From Pseudomonas hamedanensis (lineage in GTDB: Bacteria > Pseudomonadota > Gammaproteobacteria > Pseudomonadales > Pseudomonadaceae): a DNA stretch of 64,000 nucleotides. A program made the position numbers and the translations under genes. The first letter of the stretch is position 1. Every line of letters begins with the position of its first letter. Below the pieces are notes generated by a model. The model was not told where the DNA came from. It was given only the letters and a program-made list of their open reading frames with translations, and did no database searches. The stretch is taken from contig NZ_CP077091.1 of the NCBI RefSeq assembly GCF_014268595.2, positions 3,950,001 to 4,014,000 of the forward strand, in the 5' to 3' direction. Positions 28,483 through 36,976 of the stretch are shown here, piece by piece.

Positions 28483-30267
28483 ATGGCAACGGTAATGAAG
28501 AAGGTTGATGCAGTCATCGTCGGTTTCGGCTGGACCGGCGCGATCATGGCCAAGGAATTGACCGAAGCGGGTCTCAATGTGCTGGCGCTGGAGCGCGGGC
28601 CGATGCAGGACACCTACCCCGACGGTAACTATCCGCAGGTGATCGACGAACTCACCTACAGCGTGCGGAAAAAACTCTTTCAGGACATCTCGAAAGAGAC
28701 CGTCACCATCCGTCACAGCGTCAACGACATCGCCCTGCCGAACCGCCAGTTGGGCGCGTTCCTGCCGGGCAACGGCGTCGGCGGTGCCGGATTGCACTGG
28801 TCGGGCGTGCACTTTCGCGTCGATCCGATCGAGTTGCGCATGCGCAGCCATTACGAAGAACGCTACGGCAAAAGCTTTATCCCCAAGGACATGACCATCC
28901 AGGACTTCGGCGTCAGCTATGAAGAGCTGGAGCCGTTCTTCGACTTCGCCGAAAAAGTCTTCGGCACCTCCGGCCAGGCCTGGACCGTGAAAGGCCAATT
29001 GGTCGGTCAGGGCAAGGGCGGCAATCCTTATGCGGCGGATCGTTCCAACCCGTTCCCGCTTGAAGCACAGAAGAACACGGTATCGGCACAGCTGTTCGGC
29101 AAAGCGGCTACAGAAGTCGGTTACAAACCTTACAACCTGCCTTCGGCCAATACTTCCGGGCCGTACACCAATCCCTACGGCGCGCAGATGGGTCCGTGCA
29201 ACTTCTGCGGTTTCTGCAGCGGCTACGTCTGCTACATGTATTCGAAGGCCTCGCCGAACGTGAATATTCTGCCGGCGCTCAAGCCCCTGCCGAATTTCGA
29301 ACTGCGGCCCAACTCCCATGTGCTGCGGGTCAACCTCGACAGCAGCAAAACCAAAGCGACCGGCGTGACTTACATCGACGGCCAGGGCCGCGAAATCGAG
29401 CAGCCGGCGGATCTGGTCATCCTCGGCGCGTTCCAGTTGCACAACGTGCGCCTGATGCTGCTCTCCGGCATCGGCAAGCCGTACGACCCGATCAGCGGCG
29501 AAGGCGTGGTCGGGCGCAACTTCGCCTACCAGAACATGGCGACCATCAAGGCGTTCTTCGACAAGGACACCCACACCAACAACTTCATCGGCGCCGGCGG
29601 TAACGGCGTGGCGGTGGACGACTTCAACGCGGACAACTTCGACCACGGCCCGCACGGCTTCGTCGGCGGCTCACCGATGTGGGTCAACCAGGCCGGCAGC
29701 CGACCGATCGCCGGTACCTCGAACCCGCCAGGTACTCCGGCCTGGGGTAGCGCGTGGAAACGTGCGACTGCCGATTACTACACCCATCAGGTGTCGATGG
29801 ACGCCCACGGCGCGCATCAGTCCTACCGCGGCAATTACCTCGATCTCGATCCGGTGTACCGCGATGCCTACGGCCTTCCGTTGCTGCGGATGACGTTTGA
29901 CTGGCAGGAAAACGACATCAAGATGAACCGCTTCATGGTCGAGAAAATGGGCAAGATCGCTGAGGCCATGGGCCCGAAAGCCATTGCGGTGATTGGCAAA
30001 AAAGTCGGCGATCATTTCAACACCGCGTCGTACCAGACCACCCACCTCAACGGTGGCGCGATCATGGGCACCGATCCAAAGACCAGCGCGCTGAACCGCT
30101 ATCTGCAGAGCTGGGACGTGCACAACGTGTTCGTTCCGGGGGCATCGGCGTTCCCGCAGGGGCTGGGTTACAACCCGACCGGTCTGGTCGCGGCATTGAC
30201 CTACTGGTCGGCGAAAGCCATCCGCGAGCAGTACCTGAAAAACCCCGGCCCGCTGGTTCAGGCTTAA
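28483..30267 (+). CDS. GMC-family flavoprotein dehydrogenase subunit
   Basis: 594 residues. FAD-binding Rossmann motif VDAVIVGFGWTGAIMAKELT at the start; no signal of its own. A cysteine cluster C239-x2-C242-x2-C245-x4-C250 (GPCNFCGFCSGYVC) matches the iron-sulphur site of bacterial FAD-dependent sugar dehydrogenases. Near the C-terminus, HLNGGAIMGTD and GLGYNPTGLVAAL carry the probable catalytic His and Asn. It oxidises a sugar or sugar acid (gluconate or a related compound; not determinable) and passes electrons to the cytochrome subunit. Starts two bases after the small subunit. Confidence 0.88.
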   Translation: MATVMKKVDAVIVGFGWTGAIMAKELTEAGLNVLALERGPMQDTYPDGNYPQVIDELTYSVRKKLFQDISKETVTIRHSVNDIALPNRQLGAFLPGNGVGGAGLHWSGVHFRVDPIELRMRSHYEERYGKSFIPKDMTIQDFGVSYEELEPFFDFAEKVFGTSGQAWTVKGQLVGQGKGGNPYAADRSNPFPLEAQKNTVSAQLFGKAATEVGYKPYNLPSANTSGPYTNPYGAQMGPCNFCGFCSGYVCYMYSKASPNVNILPALKPLPNFELRPNSHVLRVNLDSSKTKATGVTYIDGQGREIEQPADLVILGAFQLHNVRLMLLSGIGKPYDPISGEGVVGRNFAYQNMATIKAFFDKDTHTNNFIGAGGNGVAVDDFNADNFDHGPHGFVGGSPMWVNQAGSRPIAGTSNPPGTPAWGSAWKRATADYYTHQVSMDAHGAHQSYRGNYLDLDPVYRDAYGLPLLRMTFDWQENDIKMNRFMVEKMGKIAEAMGPKAIAVIGKKVGDHFNTASYQTTHLNGGAIMGTDPKTSALNRYLQSWDVHNVFVPGASAFPQGLGYNPTGLVAALTYWSAKAIREQYLKNPGPLVQA

Positions 30268-30279
30268 GGAGCGATGACC

Positions 30280-31581
30280 ATGAAAAACCTCGTTATCGCC
30301 ACCCTGGTCCTGCTCGGCAGCGTCTCCGTTCATGCCGCTGAAGCTGATCAGAATCTGATCAAACAGGGCGAATACCTGGCCCGCGCCGGTGACTGCGTGG
30401 CCTGCCATACGGCCAAGGGCGGCAAATCGTTCGCCGGCGGACTGCCGATGGAAACGCCGATCGGCACGATTTACTCAACCAACATCACCCCGGATAAAAC
30501 CGGGGTGGGTGATTACAGCTTCGAGGACTTCGATCAGGCGGTGCGCCATGGTGTCGCCAAAAACGGTAGTACGTTGTACCCGGCGATGCCGTATCCGTCT
30601 TATGCCCGTGTCAGCGAAGGCGACATGAAAGCGCTGTATGCGTATTTCATGCACGGCGTCGAACCGGTGGCGCAGGACAACAAGGCCAGCGACATTCCGT
30701 GGCCGCTGAGCATGCGCTGGCCGCTGATGGGCTGGCGCTGGCTGTTTGCGCCAAAGGTCGAGGACTACCAAGCGACAAGTGACGATGCGGTGATCAATCG
30801 CGGCGCTTATCTGGTCGAAGGCCTCGGCCATTGCGGCGCCTGCCATACCCCGCGCGCACTGACCATGCAGGAAAAATCCCTGAGTGCGGCGGACGGCAGC
30901 GAATTCCTCGCCGGCAGTGCGCCGCTCGAAGGCTGGATCGCCAAAAGCCTGCGCGGTGATCACAAGGATGGCCTCGGTAGCTGGAGCGAGGAGCAACTGG
31001 TGCAGTTTCTCAAAACCGGACGCAGTGACCGCAGCGCGGTGTTCGGCGGCATGAGCGATGTGGTCACTCACAGCATGCAGTACATGACCGATGCCGACCT
31101 GACCGCGATTGCTCGCTATCTCAAATCGCTGCCGGCCAGTGATCCAGCGGATCAGCCGCATCAGTACGATGCGAAAGCGGCGAACGCTTTGTGGAACGGG
31201 GATGACAGCCAACCCGGCGCCTCGGTGTACATCGACAACTGCGCGGCGTGCCACCGCACCGACGGCCATGGTTACACCCGGGTGTTCCCGGCGCTGGCCG
31301 GCAATCCAGTGCTTCAGACGGACGATCCGACTTCTCTGATCCACATTGTGCTGAAGGGCGGCACGCTGCCGGCGACACACGCCGCGCCATCGACCTTCAC
31401 CATGCCGGGTTTCGCCTGGCGTCTGTCGGATCAGGAAGTGGCGGATGTGGTGAGTTTTATACGGGGCAGCTGGGGTAACAAGGGAGCGTCGGTAAGCGCT
31501 GATGAAGTCAGCCATTTACGCGCCAGCGATATGAGCAGCACGTCCAACGATGATCTTGGTCAAGTGACCCAGAGCAAATAA
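30280..31581 (+). CDS. Tri-haem cytochrome c subunit of the GMC dehydrogenase
   Basis: 433 residues. Signal peptide MKNLVIATLVLLGSVSVHA, then three c-type haem sites: CVACHTAKGG, CGACHTPRAL and CAACHRTDGHG, spaced as in gluconate/alcohol dehydrogenase cytochrome subunits. It relays electrons from the flavoprotein to quinone at the outer face of the inner membrane. The ATG at 30280 is eight bases from AAGGAG; the ATG at 30274 is too close. Last gene of the operon, then a strong terminator. Confidence 0.9.
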   Translation: MKNLVIATLVLLGSVSVHAAEADQNLIKQGEYLARAGDCVACHTAKGGKSFAGGLPMETPIGTIYSTNITPDKTGVGDYSFEDFDQAVRHGVAKNGSTLYPAMPYPSYARVSEGDMKALYAYFMHGVEPVAQDNKASDIPWPLSMRWPLMGWRWLFAPKVEDYQATSDDAVINRGAYLVEGLGHCGACHTPRALTMQEKSLSAADGSEFLAGSAPLEGWIAKSLRGDHKDGLGSWSEEQLVQFLKTGRSDRSAVFGGMSDVVTHSMQYMTDADLTAIARYLKSLPASDPADQPHQYDAKAANALWNGDDSQPGASVYIDNCAACHRTDGHGYTRVFPALAGNPVLQTDDPTSLIHIVLKGGTLPATHAAPSTFTMPGFAWRLSDQEVADVVSFIRGSWGNKGASVSADEVSHLRASDMSSTSNDDLGQVTQSK

Positions 31582-31617
31582 AAAACTGCCCGCCTATATA
31601 AGGCGGGCAGTTTTTCA
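31580..31617 (+). terminator. Intrinsic terminator of the GMC dehydrogenase operon
   Basis: AAAAACTGCCCGCCT / AGGCGGGCAGTTTTT stem with an ATATA loop, T-rich on both sides, so it may also serve the convergent EF-hand gene. Confidence 0.93.
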
Positions 31618-31653
31618 TGCATTTCAAATTTCAACTTTGAGCATTTAACAATG

Positions 31654-31956
31654 TCATGGATTCATGATATTGACGTAAGCCTTGGCCAATGCCAGCAACT
31701 TGTTCTTGTCATCCGCATCAATATCACCGTCGCCATCGATATCCTTGTCATTACGCACATCGAAAGTTTTTCCTCCATCATAAGAGGCGGCAATAATAAT
31801 TCGCGAATCCAGCAGGGACTCGGTCGGAACCGCATTGCGCGCGTCCCAGCCGGCTTGCTTCAGCGCGAATTGTATCGACACCAGTACTTCGTCTGGGTCA
31901 ACCGGAGTTGGGCCGAGTTTTTGCAGAAAGATGCCACGCTGGTTGAAGCTGGACAT
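31654..31956 (-). CDS. Small protein with one dockerin-like EF-hand loop
   Basis: 100 residues, MSSFNQRGIFLQKLGPTPVD, no signal peptide visible. The C-terminus has DKDIDGDGDIDADDKNKLLA: D-x-D-x-D-G-x-I-D with a terminal D, the calcium loop of EF-hand/dockerin type, once only. The N-terminal 60 residues match nothing I recognise. AAAGGA is a good ribosome site before the ATG at 31956. The flanks (31957-32140) are AT-rich compared with the window, which hints at acquired DNA. Alone between convergent and divergent neighbours. Confidence 0.7.
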   Translation of the reverse strand: MSSFNQRGIFLQKLGPTPVDPDEVLVSIQFALKQAGWDARNAVPTESLLDSRIIIAASYDGGKTFDVRNDKDIDGDGDIDADDKNKLLALAKAYVNIMNP

Positions 31957-32143
31957 TATTAATTCCTTTTAAATAGAGTTATAAGAGTTGCAACACGGCG
32001 AATACTAACGAGATAAACAGCACGACTGATACTTAAAAGGTGTGTCTTCGGATTGCAATAATAATTGGCAACTTTCGCGTTAATAATTTTATGGATAGAC
32101 CTGAGCGCCCAACGGCAGTAGCTATCATTTGAAGCACAGGATA

Positions 32144-32159
32144 CTGTATGCACATACAG
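32144..32159 (+). promoter_or_regulatory. LexA (SOS) box
   Basis: CTGTATGCACATACAG, a full CTGT-N8-ACAG LexA operator with an AT-type core, 17 bases upstream of the radical SAM start codon. That distance suits repression of the promoter. From memory the P. aeruginosa homologue PA0069 belongs to the LexA regulon, in agreement. Confidence 0.85.
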
Positions 32160-32176
32160 CCAACAGGATGCCTGCG

Positions 32177-33235
32177 ATGTCAATCTCCCCGCCCCTTCGT
32201 GGTCGCGGCACCGCGACCAACCCGCACAACCGCTTCGCCCCCAGCCGTTCGGTGGCCGAGGACGATGGCTGGTATCAGGAAGTGCCGGACACGCAAAACA
32301 CCGAGGTGATCATCGAAAAGGCCAAATCGATCATCACCCGCAACACCTCGCCAGACCTGCCCTTCGACCGCTCGATCAATCCCTACCGCGGCTGCGAGCA
32401 CGGCTGCATCTATTGCTACGCGCGACCCAGCCATGCCTATTGGGACATGTCGCCAGGCCTCGACTTCGAAACGAAGCTGATCGCCAAAACCAACGCGGCC
32501 CAAGTGCTGGAAGAGCAGTTGGGCAAAAAAGGCTATCAATGCGCGCCGATCAACCTCGGCTCCAACACCGATCCTTATCAGCCGATCGAGCGCGAGCACA
32601 AAATCACTCGCCAGACCCTGGAGGTGCTGCTGCGCTATCGCCACCCGGTGACCATCGTCACCAAGGGCTCGCTGATTCTGCGCGATCTCGACTTGCTGAC
32701 TGAACTGGCGCAACAACGGCTGGTGGCGGTGATGATCAGCCTGACCACCCTGGACGACGAGCTCAAGCGCATCCTCGAACCGCGCGCCGCTGCGCCCAAG
32801 GCGCGCTTGCGCGCAATCCGGGTGATGCGCGAAGCGGGCATTCCCGTCGGGGTGCTGTGTTCGCCGATGATCCCGATGATCAACGACAGCGAGATCGAAA
32901 GCCTGCTGACCGAGGCCCACGCGGCGGGCGCGCAGAGTGCCGCCTACATGATGCTGCGCCTGCCGCTGGAAGTCGCGCCGCTGTTCGAAGAGTGGTTGCA
33001 GGCGCACTACCCGCAACGCGCCGCGCATGTGCTGAGTCTGATTCGCCAGAGTCGTGGCGGCGAGCTCTACGACAGCCGTTTCGGTGCACGAATGCGCGGT
33101 GAAGGGCCATTTGCCGACCTGCTCGCCCAGCGCTTTGCCAAGGCAATAAAAAAGCTCGGCTTGAACAAGCGTGATGGCTATAACCTCGATTGCACAGCCT
33201 TCTGTCCGCCGGGTCGCCAGATGTCGTTGATTTAG
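32177..33235 (+). CDS. PA0069-family radical SAM protein (SplB/photolyase-related)
   Basis: 352 residues. The radical SAM cluster is NPYRGCEHGCIYCYARP (C73-x3-C77-x2-C80). The family (COG1533) is related to spore photoproduct lyase, but its own reaction is not known. The LexA box 17 bases upstream places it in the SOS response, so a DNA-damage role is reasonable. The ATG at 32177 has AGGA eight bases upstream and is preferred to 32168; an open-frame start at 32129 lies upstream of the LexA box. Confidence 0.88.
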   Translation: MSISPPLRGRGTATNPHNRFAPSRSVAEDDGWYQEVPDTQNTEVIIEKAKSIITRNTSPDLPFDRSINPYRGCEHGCIYCYARPSHAYWDMSPGLDFETKLIAKTNAAQVLEEQLGKKGYQCAPINLGSNTDPYQPIEREHKITRQTLEVLLRYRHPVTIVTKGSLILRDLDLLTELAQQRLVAVMISLTTLDDELKRILEPRAAAPKARLRAIRVMREAGIPVGVLCSPMIPMINDSEIESLLTEAHAAGAQSAAYMMLRLPLEVAPLFEEWLQAHYPQRAAHVLSLIRQSRGGELYDSRFGARMRGEGPFADLLAQRFAKAIKKLGLNKRDGYNLDCTAFCPPGRQMSLI

Positions 33236-33285
33236 CGACAATTGACGCAGGGTTGAAGGGTTGGAATCCTTCCGTCGAAACGCCC

Positions 33286-33396
33286 GGTCACGTTTTTTGT
33301 GACCTGGAACACACGTTCTAGAGCGTTTGATTCAGTTTCAGTTAAGTTTCGGCGGCTACCTTGTTCATCGAGTGACTGACGGGTCGGGATGACCCG
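33286..33396. promoter_or_regulatory. Two palindromes before the beta-carbonic anhydrase gene
   Basis: The 237-base gap 33236-33472 has no gene. It holds GGTCAC-N7-GTGACC at 33286-33304, with a six-T loop, and CGGGTC-N5-GACCCG at 33380-33396. The first could be the terminator-like end of the radical SAM gene or an operator; the second lies in the probable leader of the carbonic anhydrase gene. Confidence 0.4.
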
Positions 33397-33472
33397 GATG
33401 GTTTAAACAGCCACTGGCTTCATACCGGAATACCGGGGCAAGACTCCCTGAATCCGCACAAGAGGATGAATC

Positions 33473-34201
33473 ATGAGTGACAAGGATAAACAGTCGTTGG
33501 CTGCGTCGGGGCAAACCCCGGAAGCGGAATCCGCCGATGCAGCGCTGCGACAGATCGTTGACGGCTTTTTGCGTTTTCACCATGAAGTTTTTCCGCAACA
33601 GGAAGAACTCTTCAAAAAGCTCGCCACCGCCCAGGCACCCAAGGCCATGTTCATCACCTGCGCCGACTCGCGCATCGTTCCCGAGCTGATCACCCAGAGC
33701 TCGCCGGGCGACCTGTTCGTGACCCGTAACGTCGGTAACGTAGTACCGCCCTACGGTCAGATGAACGGCGGCGTTTCCACCGCCATCGAGTACGCGGTCC
33801 TGGCGCTGGGCGTGCAGCACATCATCATCTGCGGCCACTCCGATTGCGGCGCGATGCGTGCGGTACTCAATCCGGACAGCCTGGAAAAAATGCCCACGGT
33901 CAAAGCCTGGCTGCGCCACGCCGAAGTCGCGAAAACCATGGTGCATGACAACTGTCACTGCGCCGACGAAAAAGAAAGCATGCCGATCCTCACCGAGGAA
34001 AACGTCATCGCCCAATTGCAGCACTTGCGTACCCATCCTTCGGTAGCCTCGCGCATGGCGAACGGTCATCTGTTCATCCATGGCTGGGTCTACAACATCG
34101 AAACCAGCGAAATCAAAGCTTACGACGCGGACCAGGGACGTTTCCTGCCACTCGACGGCAGTCATCCGATTCCTGTGGCGACGCCCAAAGCGCGCTTCTA
34201 A
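33473..34201 (+). CDS. Beta-carbonic anhydrase
   Basis: 242 residues; interconverts CO2 and bicarbonate. The zinc ligands and the Asp-Arg dyad are visible: ITCADSRIVPE (C63, D65, R67) and CGHSDCGAM (H122, C125). The extra C-terminal segment IHGWVYNIETSEIKAYDADQ is standard for the clade. AGAGGA ribosome site. It precedes a SulP transporter by 90 bases, an arrangement known from P. aeruginosa PA0102-PA0103, which suggests the two work on bicarbonate supply. Confidence 0.95.
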   Translation: MSDKDKQSLAASGQTPEAESADAALRQIVDGFLRFHHEVFPQQEELFKKLATAQAPKAMFITCADSRIVPELITQSSPGDLFVTRNVGNVVPPYGQMNGGVSTAIEYAVLALGVQHIIICGHSDCGAMRAVLNPDSLEKMPTVKAWLRHAEVAKTMVHDNCHCADEKESMPILTEENVIAQLQHLRTHPSVASRMANGHLFIHGWVYNIETSEIKAYDADQGRFLPLDGSHPIPVATPKARF

Positions 34202-34291
34202 ATCTTCCCAACAATCTGTGTGGTATGACGCCGGCCGCTGACTCAGCGGCCCGGCATCCCCACGCCTGAAGAAAACTTCGGGAGAATCGCC

Positions 34292-35818
34292 ATGCGTGCG
34301 GCTCAATTGAAAGCTGTGTTGCCACGGGAGCTGCTTGCTTCCGTGGTTGTGTTTCTGGTCGCCCTGCCACTGTGCATGGGCATCGCCATTGCCTCGGGGC
34401 TGCCGCCGGCCAAGGGTTTGATCACCGGCATCATCGGCGGTCTGGTGGTGGGCTGGCTGGCCGGCTCGCCGCTGCAGGTCAGCGGACCGGCGGCAGGGCT
34501 GGCGGTGTTGGTCTTTGAGTTGGTGCGCCAGCACGGCATCGAAATGCTCGGGCCGATTTTGCTGCTCGCCGGCTTCCTGCAACTGGTCGCCGGACGCCTG
34601 AAGCTCGGCTGCTGGTTCCGGGTCACGGCGCCAGCGGTGGTCTACGGCATGCTGGCGGGGATCGGCGTGTTGATTGTGCTTTCCCAAGTCCATGTGATGC
34701 TCGACGCCTCGCCGAAGCCTTCCGGACTGGATAACCTCACGGCGTTCCCAGGCGCGGTGGCGCAGGCCTTGCCGTCATTTGGCTGGCAGGCCGGTTTGCT
34801 CGGTCTGTCGACGATTGCGGTGATGTGGCTGTGGGAAAAATTCCGCCCGCATAAGCTGCGCTTCATTCCCGGCGCGTTGCTGGGTGTAGGCCTGGCGACG
34901 GGAGCCAGTCTGATGCTGGCGTTGCAGGTCAAGCGCGTCGAGGTCCCGGCGAATCTGGCCGAAGCGATTGATTGGCTGAAACCGGCCGATTTGCTCAGCC
35001 TCGCCGACCCGACGCTGCTGATCGCGGCGTTTGCCGTAGCGTTTATCGCCAGCGCCGAAACCCTGTTATCGGCTGCGGCTGTGGATCGTATGCACAGCGG
35101 CGTGCGTTCGGATTTCGACCGCGAACTGTCGGCCCAGGGTGTCGGCAACATGCTCTGCGGTCTGGTCGGTGCGCTGCCGATGACCGGGGTGATCGTGCGC
35201 AGCTCGGCCAACGTTCAGGCCGGTGCGACCACGCGTTACTCGACGATTTTCCATGGCCTGTGGCTGCTGGCGTTCGTGCTGTTGCTGTCGAGCGTGTTGC
35301 AAAGCATTCCGGTGGCGAGCCTGGCGGGTGTGCTGGTGTATACCGGTTTCAAACTGGTCGACCTGAAAGCCTTCCGCGGCCTGAGCCGTTACGGACGCAT
35401 GCCGATGTTCACCTACGCCGCCACGGCGCTGGCGATCATCTTCACCGACCTGCTGACCGGCGTACTGATCGGTTTCGGCCTGACCTTGGTGAAGCTGGCG
35501 TTCAAGGCCTCGCGCCTGAAGATCAGCCTGATCGACCTGCCGCAGGACGGCGAGATGGAATTGCGCCTGGTCGGCGCGGGGACATTCCTTAAAGTACCGG
35601 CGCTGACACAGGTGCTGAACTCGATTCCACACGGCACGACGGTGCATGTGCCGCTCAACAACTTGAGCTACATCGACCATTCGTGTCTGGAGTTGCTGGA
35701 AGAGTGGGGCCGGGCGAATGCGGCGAAGGGTTCGAAGCTGTTGATCGAATCCCGCGGGTTGAAGCGCAGGCTTGAGGGCCGGGTGCGGACCAATACCGGG
35801 ATTGGTGCGGCGGGTTGA
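34292..35818 (+). CDS. SulP-family anion transporter with STAS domain
   Basis: 508 residues. About ten to twelve membrane helices in residues 10-410, with the family signature region PLCMGIAIASGLPPAKGLIT and PLQVSGPAAGLAVLVFEL, then a short STAS-like cytoplasmic domain (about 415-500: VHVPLNNLSYIDHSCLELLE). Annotated broadly as sulfate permease; adjacency to the carbonic anhydrase points to bicarbonate (as in BicA) rather than sulfate, an inference. Ends beside a REP doublet. Confidence 0.9.
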   Translation: MRAAQLKAVLPRELLASVVVFLVALPLCMGIAIASGLPPAKGLITGIIGGLVVGWLAGSPLQVSGPAAGLAVLVFELVRQHGIEMLGPILLLAGFLQLVAGRLKLGCWFRVTAPAVVYGMLAGIGVLIVLSQVHVMLDASPKPSGLDNLTAFPGAVAQALPSFGWQAGLLGLSTIAVMWLWEKFRPHKLRFIPGALLGVGLATGASLMLALQVKRVEVPANLAEAIDWLKPADLLSLADPTLLIAAFAVAFIASAETLLSAAAVDRMHSGVRSDFDRELSAQGVGNMLCGLVGALPMTGVIVRSSANVQAGATTRYSTIFHGLWLLAFVLLLSSVLQSIPVASLAGVLVYTGFKLVDLKAFRGLSRYGRMPMFTYAATALAIIFTDLLTGVLIGFGLTLVKLAFKASRLKISLIDLPQDGEMELRLVGAGTFLKVPALTQVLNSIPHGTTVHVPLNNLSYIDHSCLELLEEWGRANAAKGSKLLIESRGLKRRLEGRVRTNTGIGAAG

Positions 35819-35842
35819 ATATCCCGTCTGGAATACAACCCC

Positions 35843-35932
35843 TGTAGGAGTGAGCCTGCTCGCGATGGCGATTGAACATTCAACATCTTTGTTGACTGAT
35901 CGGCCGCTATCGCGAGCAGGCTCACTCCTACA
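35843..35932. repeat. REP doublet, GTAGGAGTGAGCC type
   Basis: TGTAGGAGTGAGCCTGCTCG from 35843 and its inverse ending CTCACTCCTACA at 35932, with about 40 bases between. Located between the convergent SulP and unknown-protein stops. Confidence 0.93.
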
Positions 35933-35955
35933 TTGGGATCGGCGTCGGCTTCGAA

Positions 35956-36606
35956 TTATGCAGCTGGCTGATCCAGCTCCAGCCCCACGCCCAAGCGGCG
36001 ACTCATGCACGGCCAGCGCTTCCACGCCGCGCCAGTGTCGGGGCTGCTGAGTTTCTCGCGGTAGGCTTCTACCGATTCCAGAGCAAAACTTTCGTCGTTG
36101 AGCATCTCGTCGAAGGCGTGGTGCACAACTTCATCCAGCTGGTTGGCAAATTCTTCACCGATCAATTGGTGAGCAATCAGGTTGGCGACCGTCATGTCCA
36201 GCGGGATCAGCGGCTGGCCGAAATGCTTGATGTACAGGTCGTTGACCTCTTCGACAAACCGGTGCGCCAGATAAGCTTCGTCCAGCAGGCTGTCCAGACC
36301 GACATGCCCGGCCATGATTGCCGGCGGCTGGAGGAAATACTGCTCGGCGATTTTCAGTACCGGTTTGATCTGCGATTCGATTCCCGCTTCCCTGGCAACT
36401 TCATTGGCTGCATCCAGCAGGTCTGGCACTTCATCGATGTAGGCGGCGACAAATCGCGTCAGCACGCCTTGGGCGTCGGCTTCCGGCAACTGGATCGCCG
36501 GGTGTAGATGGGGCAGCTTGCTTTCCAGCTGACGGGTCAGCAGGCCGGTGTCTTTTTCGTGCTGTTGGGCTTTTTGGATCTGCTCGCGCAATGCGGCGGT
36601 GTTCAT
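35956..36606 (-). CDS. Conserved protein of unknown function (PA0104-like)
   Basis: 216 residues, MNTAALREQIQKAQQHEKDTG, mostly helical with no signal peptide or membrane segment. Acidic overall. The order carbonic anhydrase, SulP, this protein, coxB matches P. aeruginosa PA0102-PA0105, but I know of no function. Start ATG at 36606 has a GGAG site; upstream codons to 36681 are open but unsupported. Divergent from coxB. Confidence 0.8.
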   Translation of the reverse strand: MNTAALREQIQKAQQHEKDTGLLTRQLESKLPHLHPAIQLPEADAQGVLTRFVAAYIDEVPDLLDAANEVAREAGIESQIKPVLKIAEQYFLQPPAIMAGHVGLDSLLDEAYLAHRFVEEVNDLYIKHFGQPLIPLDMTVANLIAHQLIGEEFANQLDEVVHHAFDEMLNDESFALESVEAYREKLSSPDTGAAWKRWPCMSRRLGVGLELDQPAA

Positions 36607-36976
36607 GAAAACTCCAGGAAACAAGGCAATGAAATAGGGAAGACATAACTTAGCTGGCTTACGAAAAACGCTAAGACGCATTTGTCATAATTATTTCATC
36701 CTTGATGCACCTGCGTTATATCCATTTGCCACCACTCGTCTGCATCCTTCTCCATTCGTGCCCTTGAATGCAAGTCCCGCCTGTTTCAGATCATTTACGT
36801 CTTCGGGTTGCAATTCCCGGTCGCTGTCTATACTCGCCAATGAATGGAGTTAGCTGATGACGCCCGACTGCACCTGCAGCAAGGCCCGGCGATTCAAGTT
36901 CGTAGTCTGATGCAGCCGCTCCCTTGCCGCAGGCGATACGCCGGCGGGATAACAAGAACGATAAGGGGAACCCGCA
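36607..36976. other. 370-base gap before the caa3 oxidase operon
   Basis: No gene. Carries the sigma-S-like promoter at 36808-36834 and a leader of about 140 bases for coxB. A start codon at 36844 with a short open frame overlaps the coxB start and is not called. Confidence 0.65.
36808..36834 (+). promoter_or_regulatory. Sigma-S-like promoter of the cox operon
   Basis: A CTATACT -10 at 36828-36834 matches the RpoS -10 consensus of pseudomonads. A weak TTGCAA lies at 36808-36813, with a short 14-base spacer, as often seen when the -35 is not needed. The P. aeruginosa coxBA operon is known to be RpoS-dependent, which fits. Confidence 0.6.
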
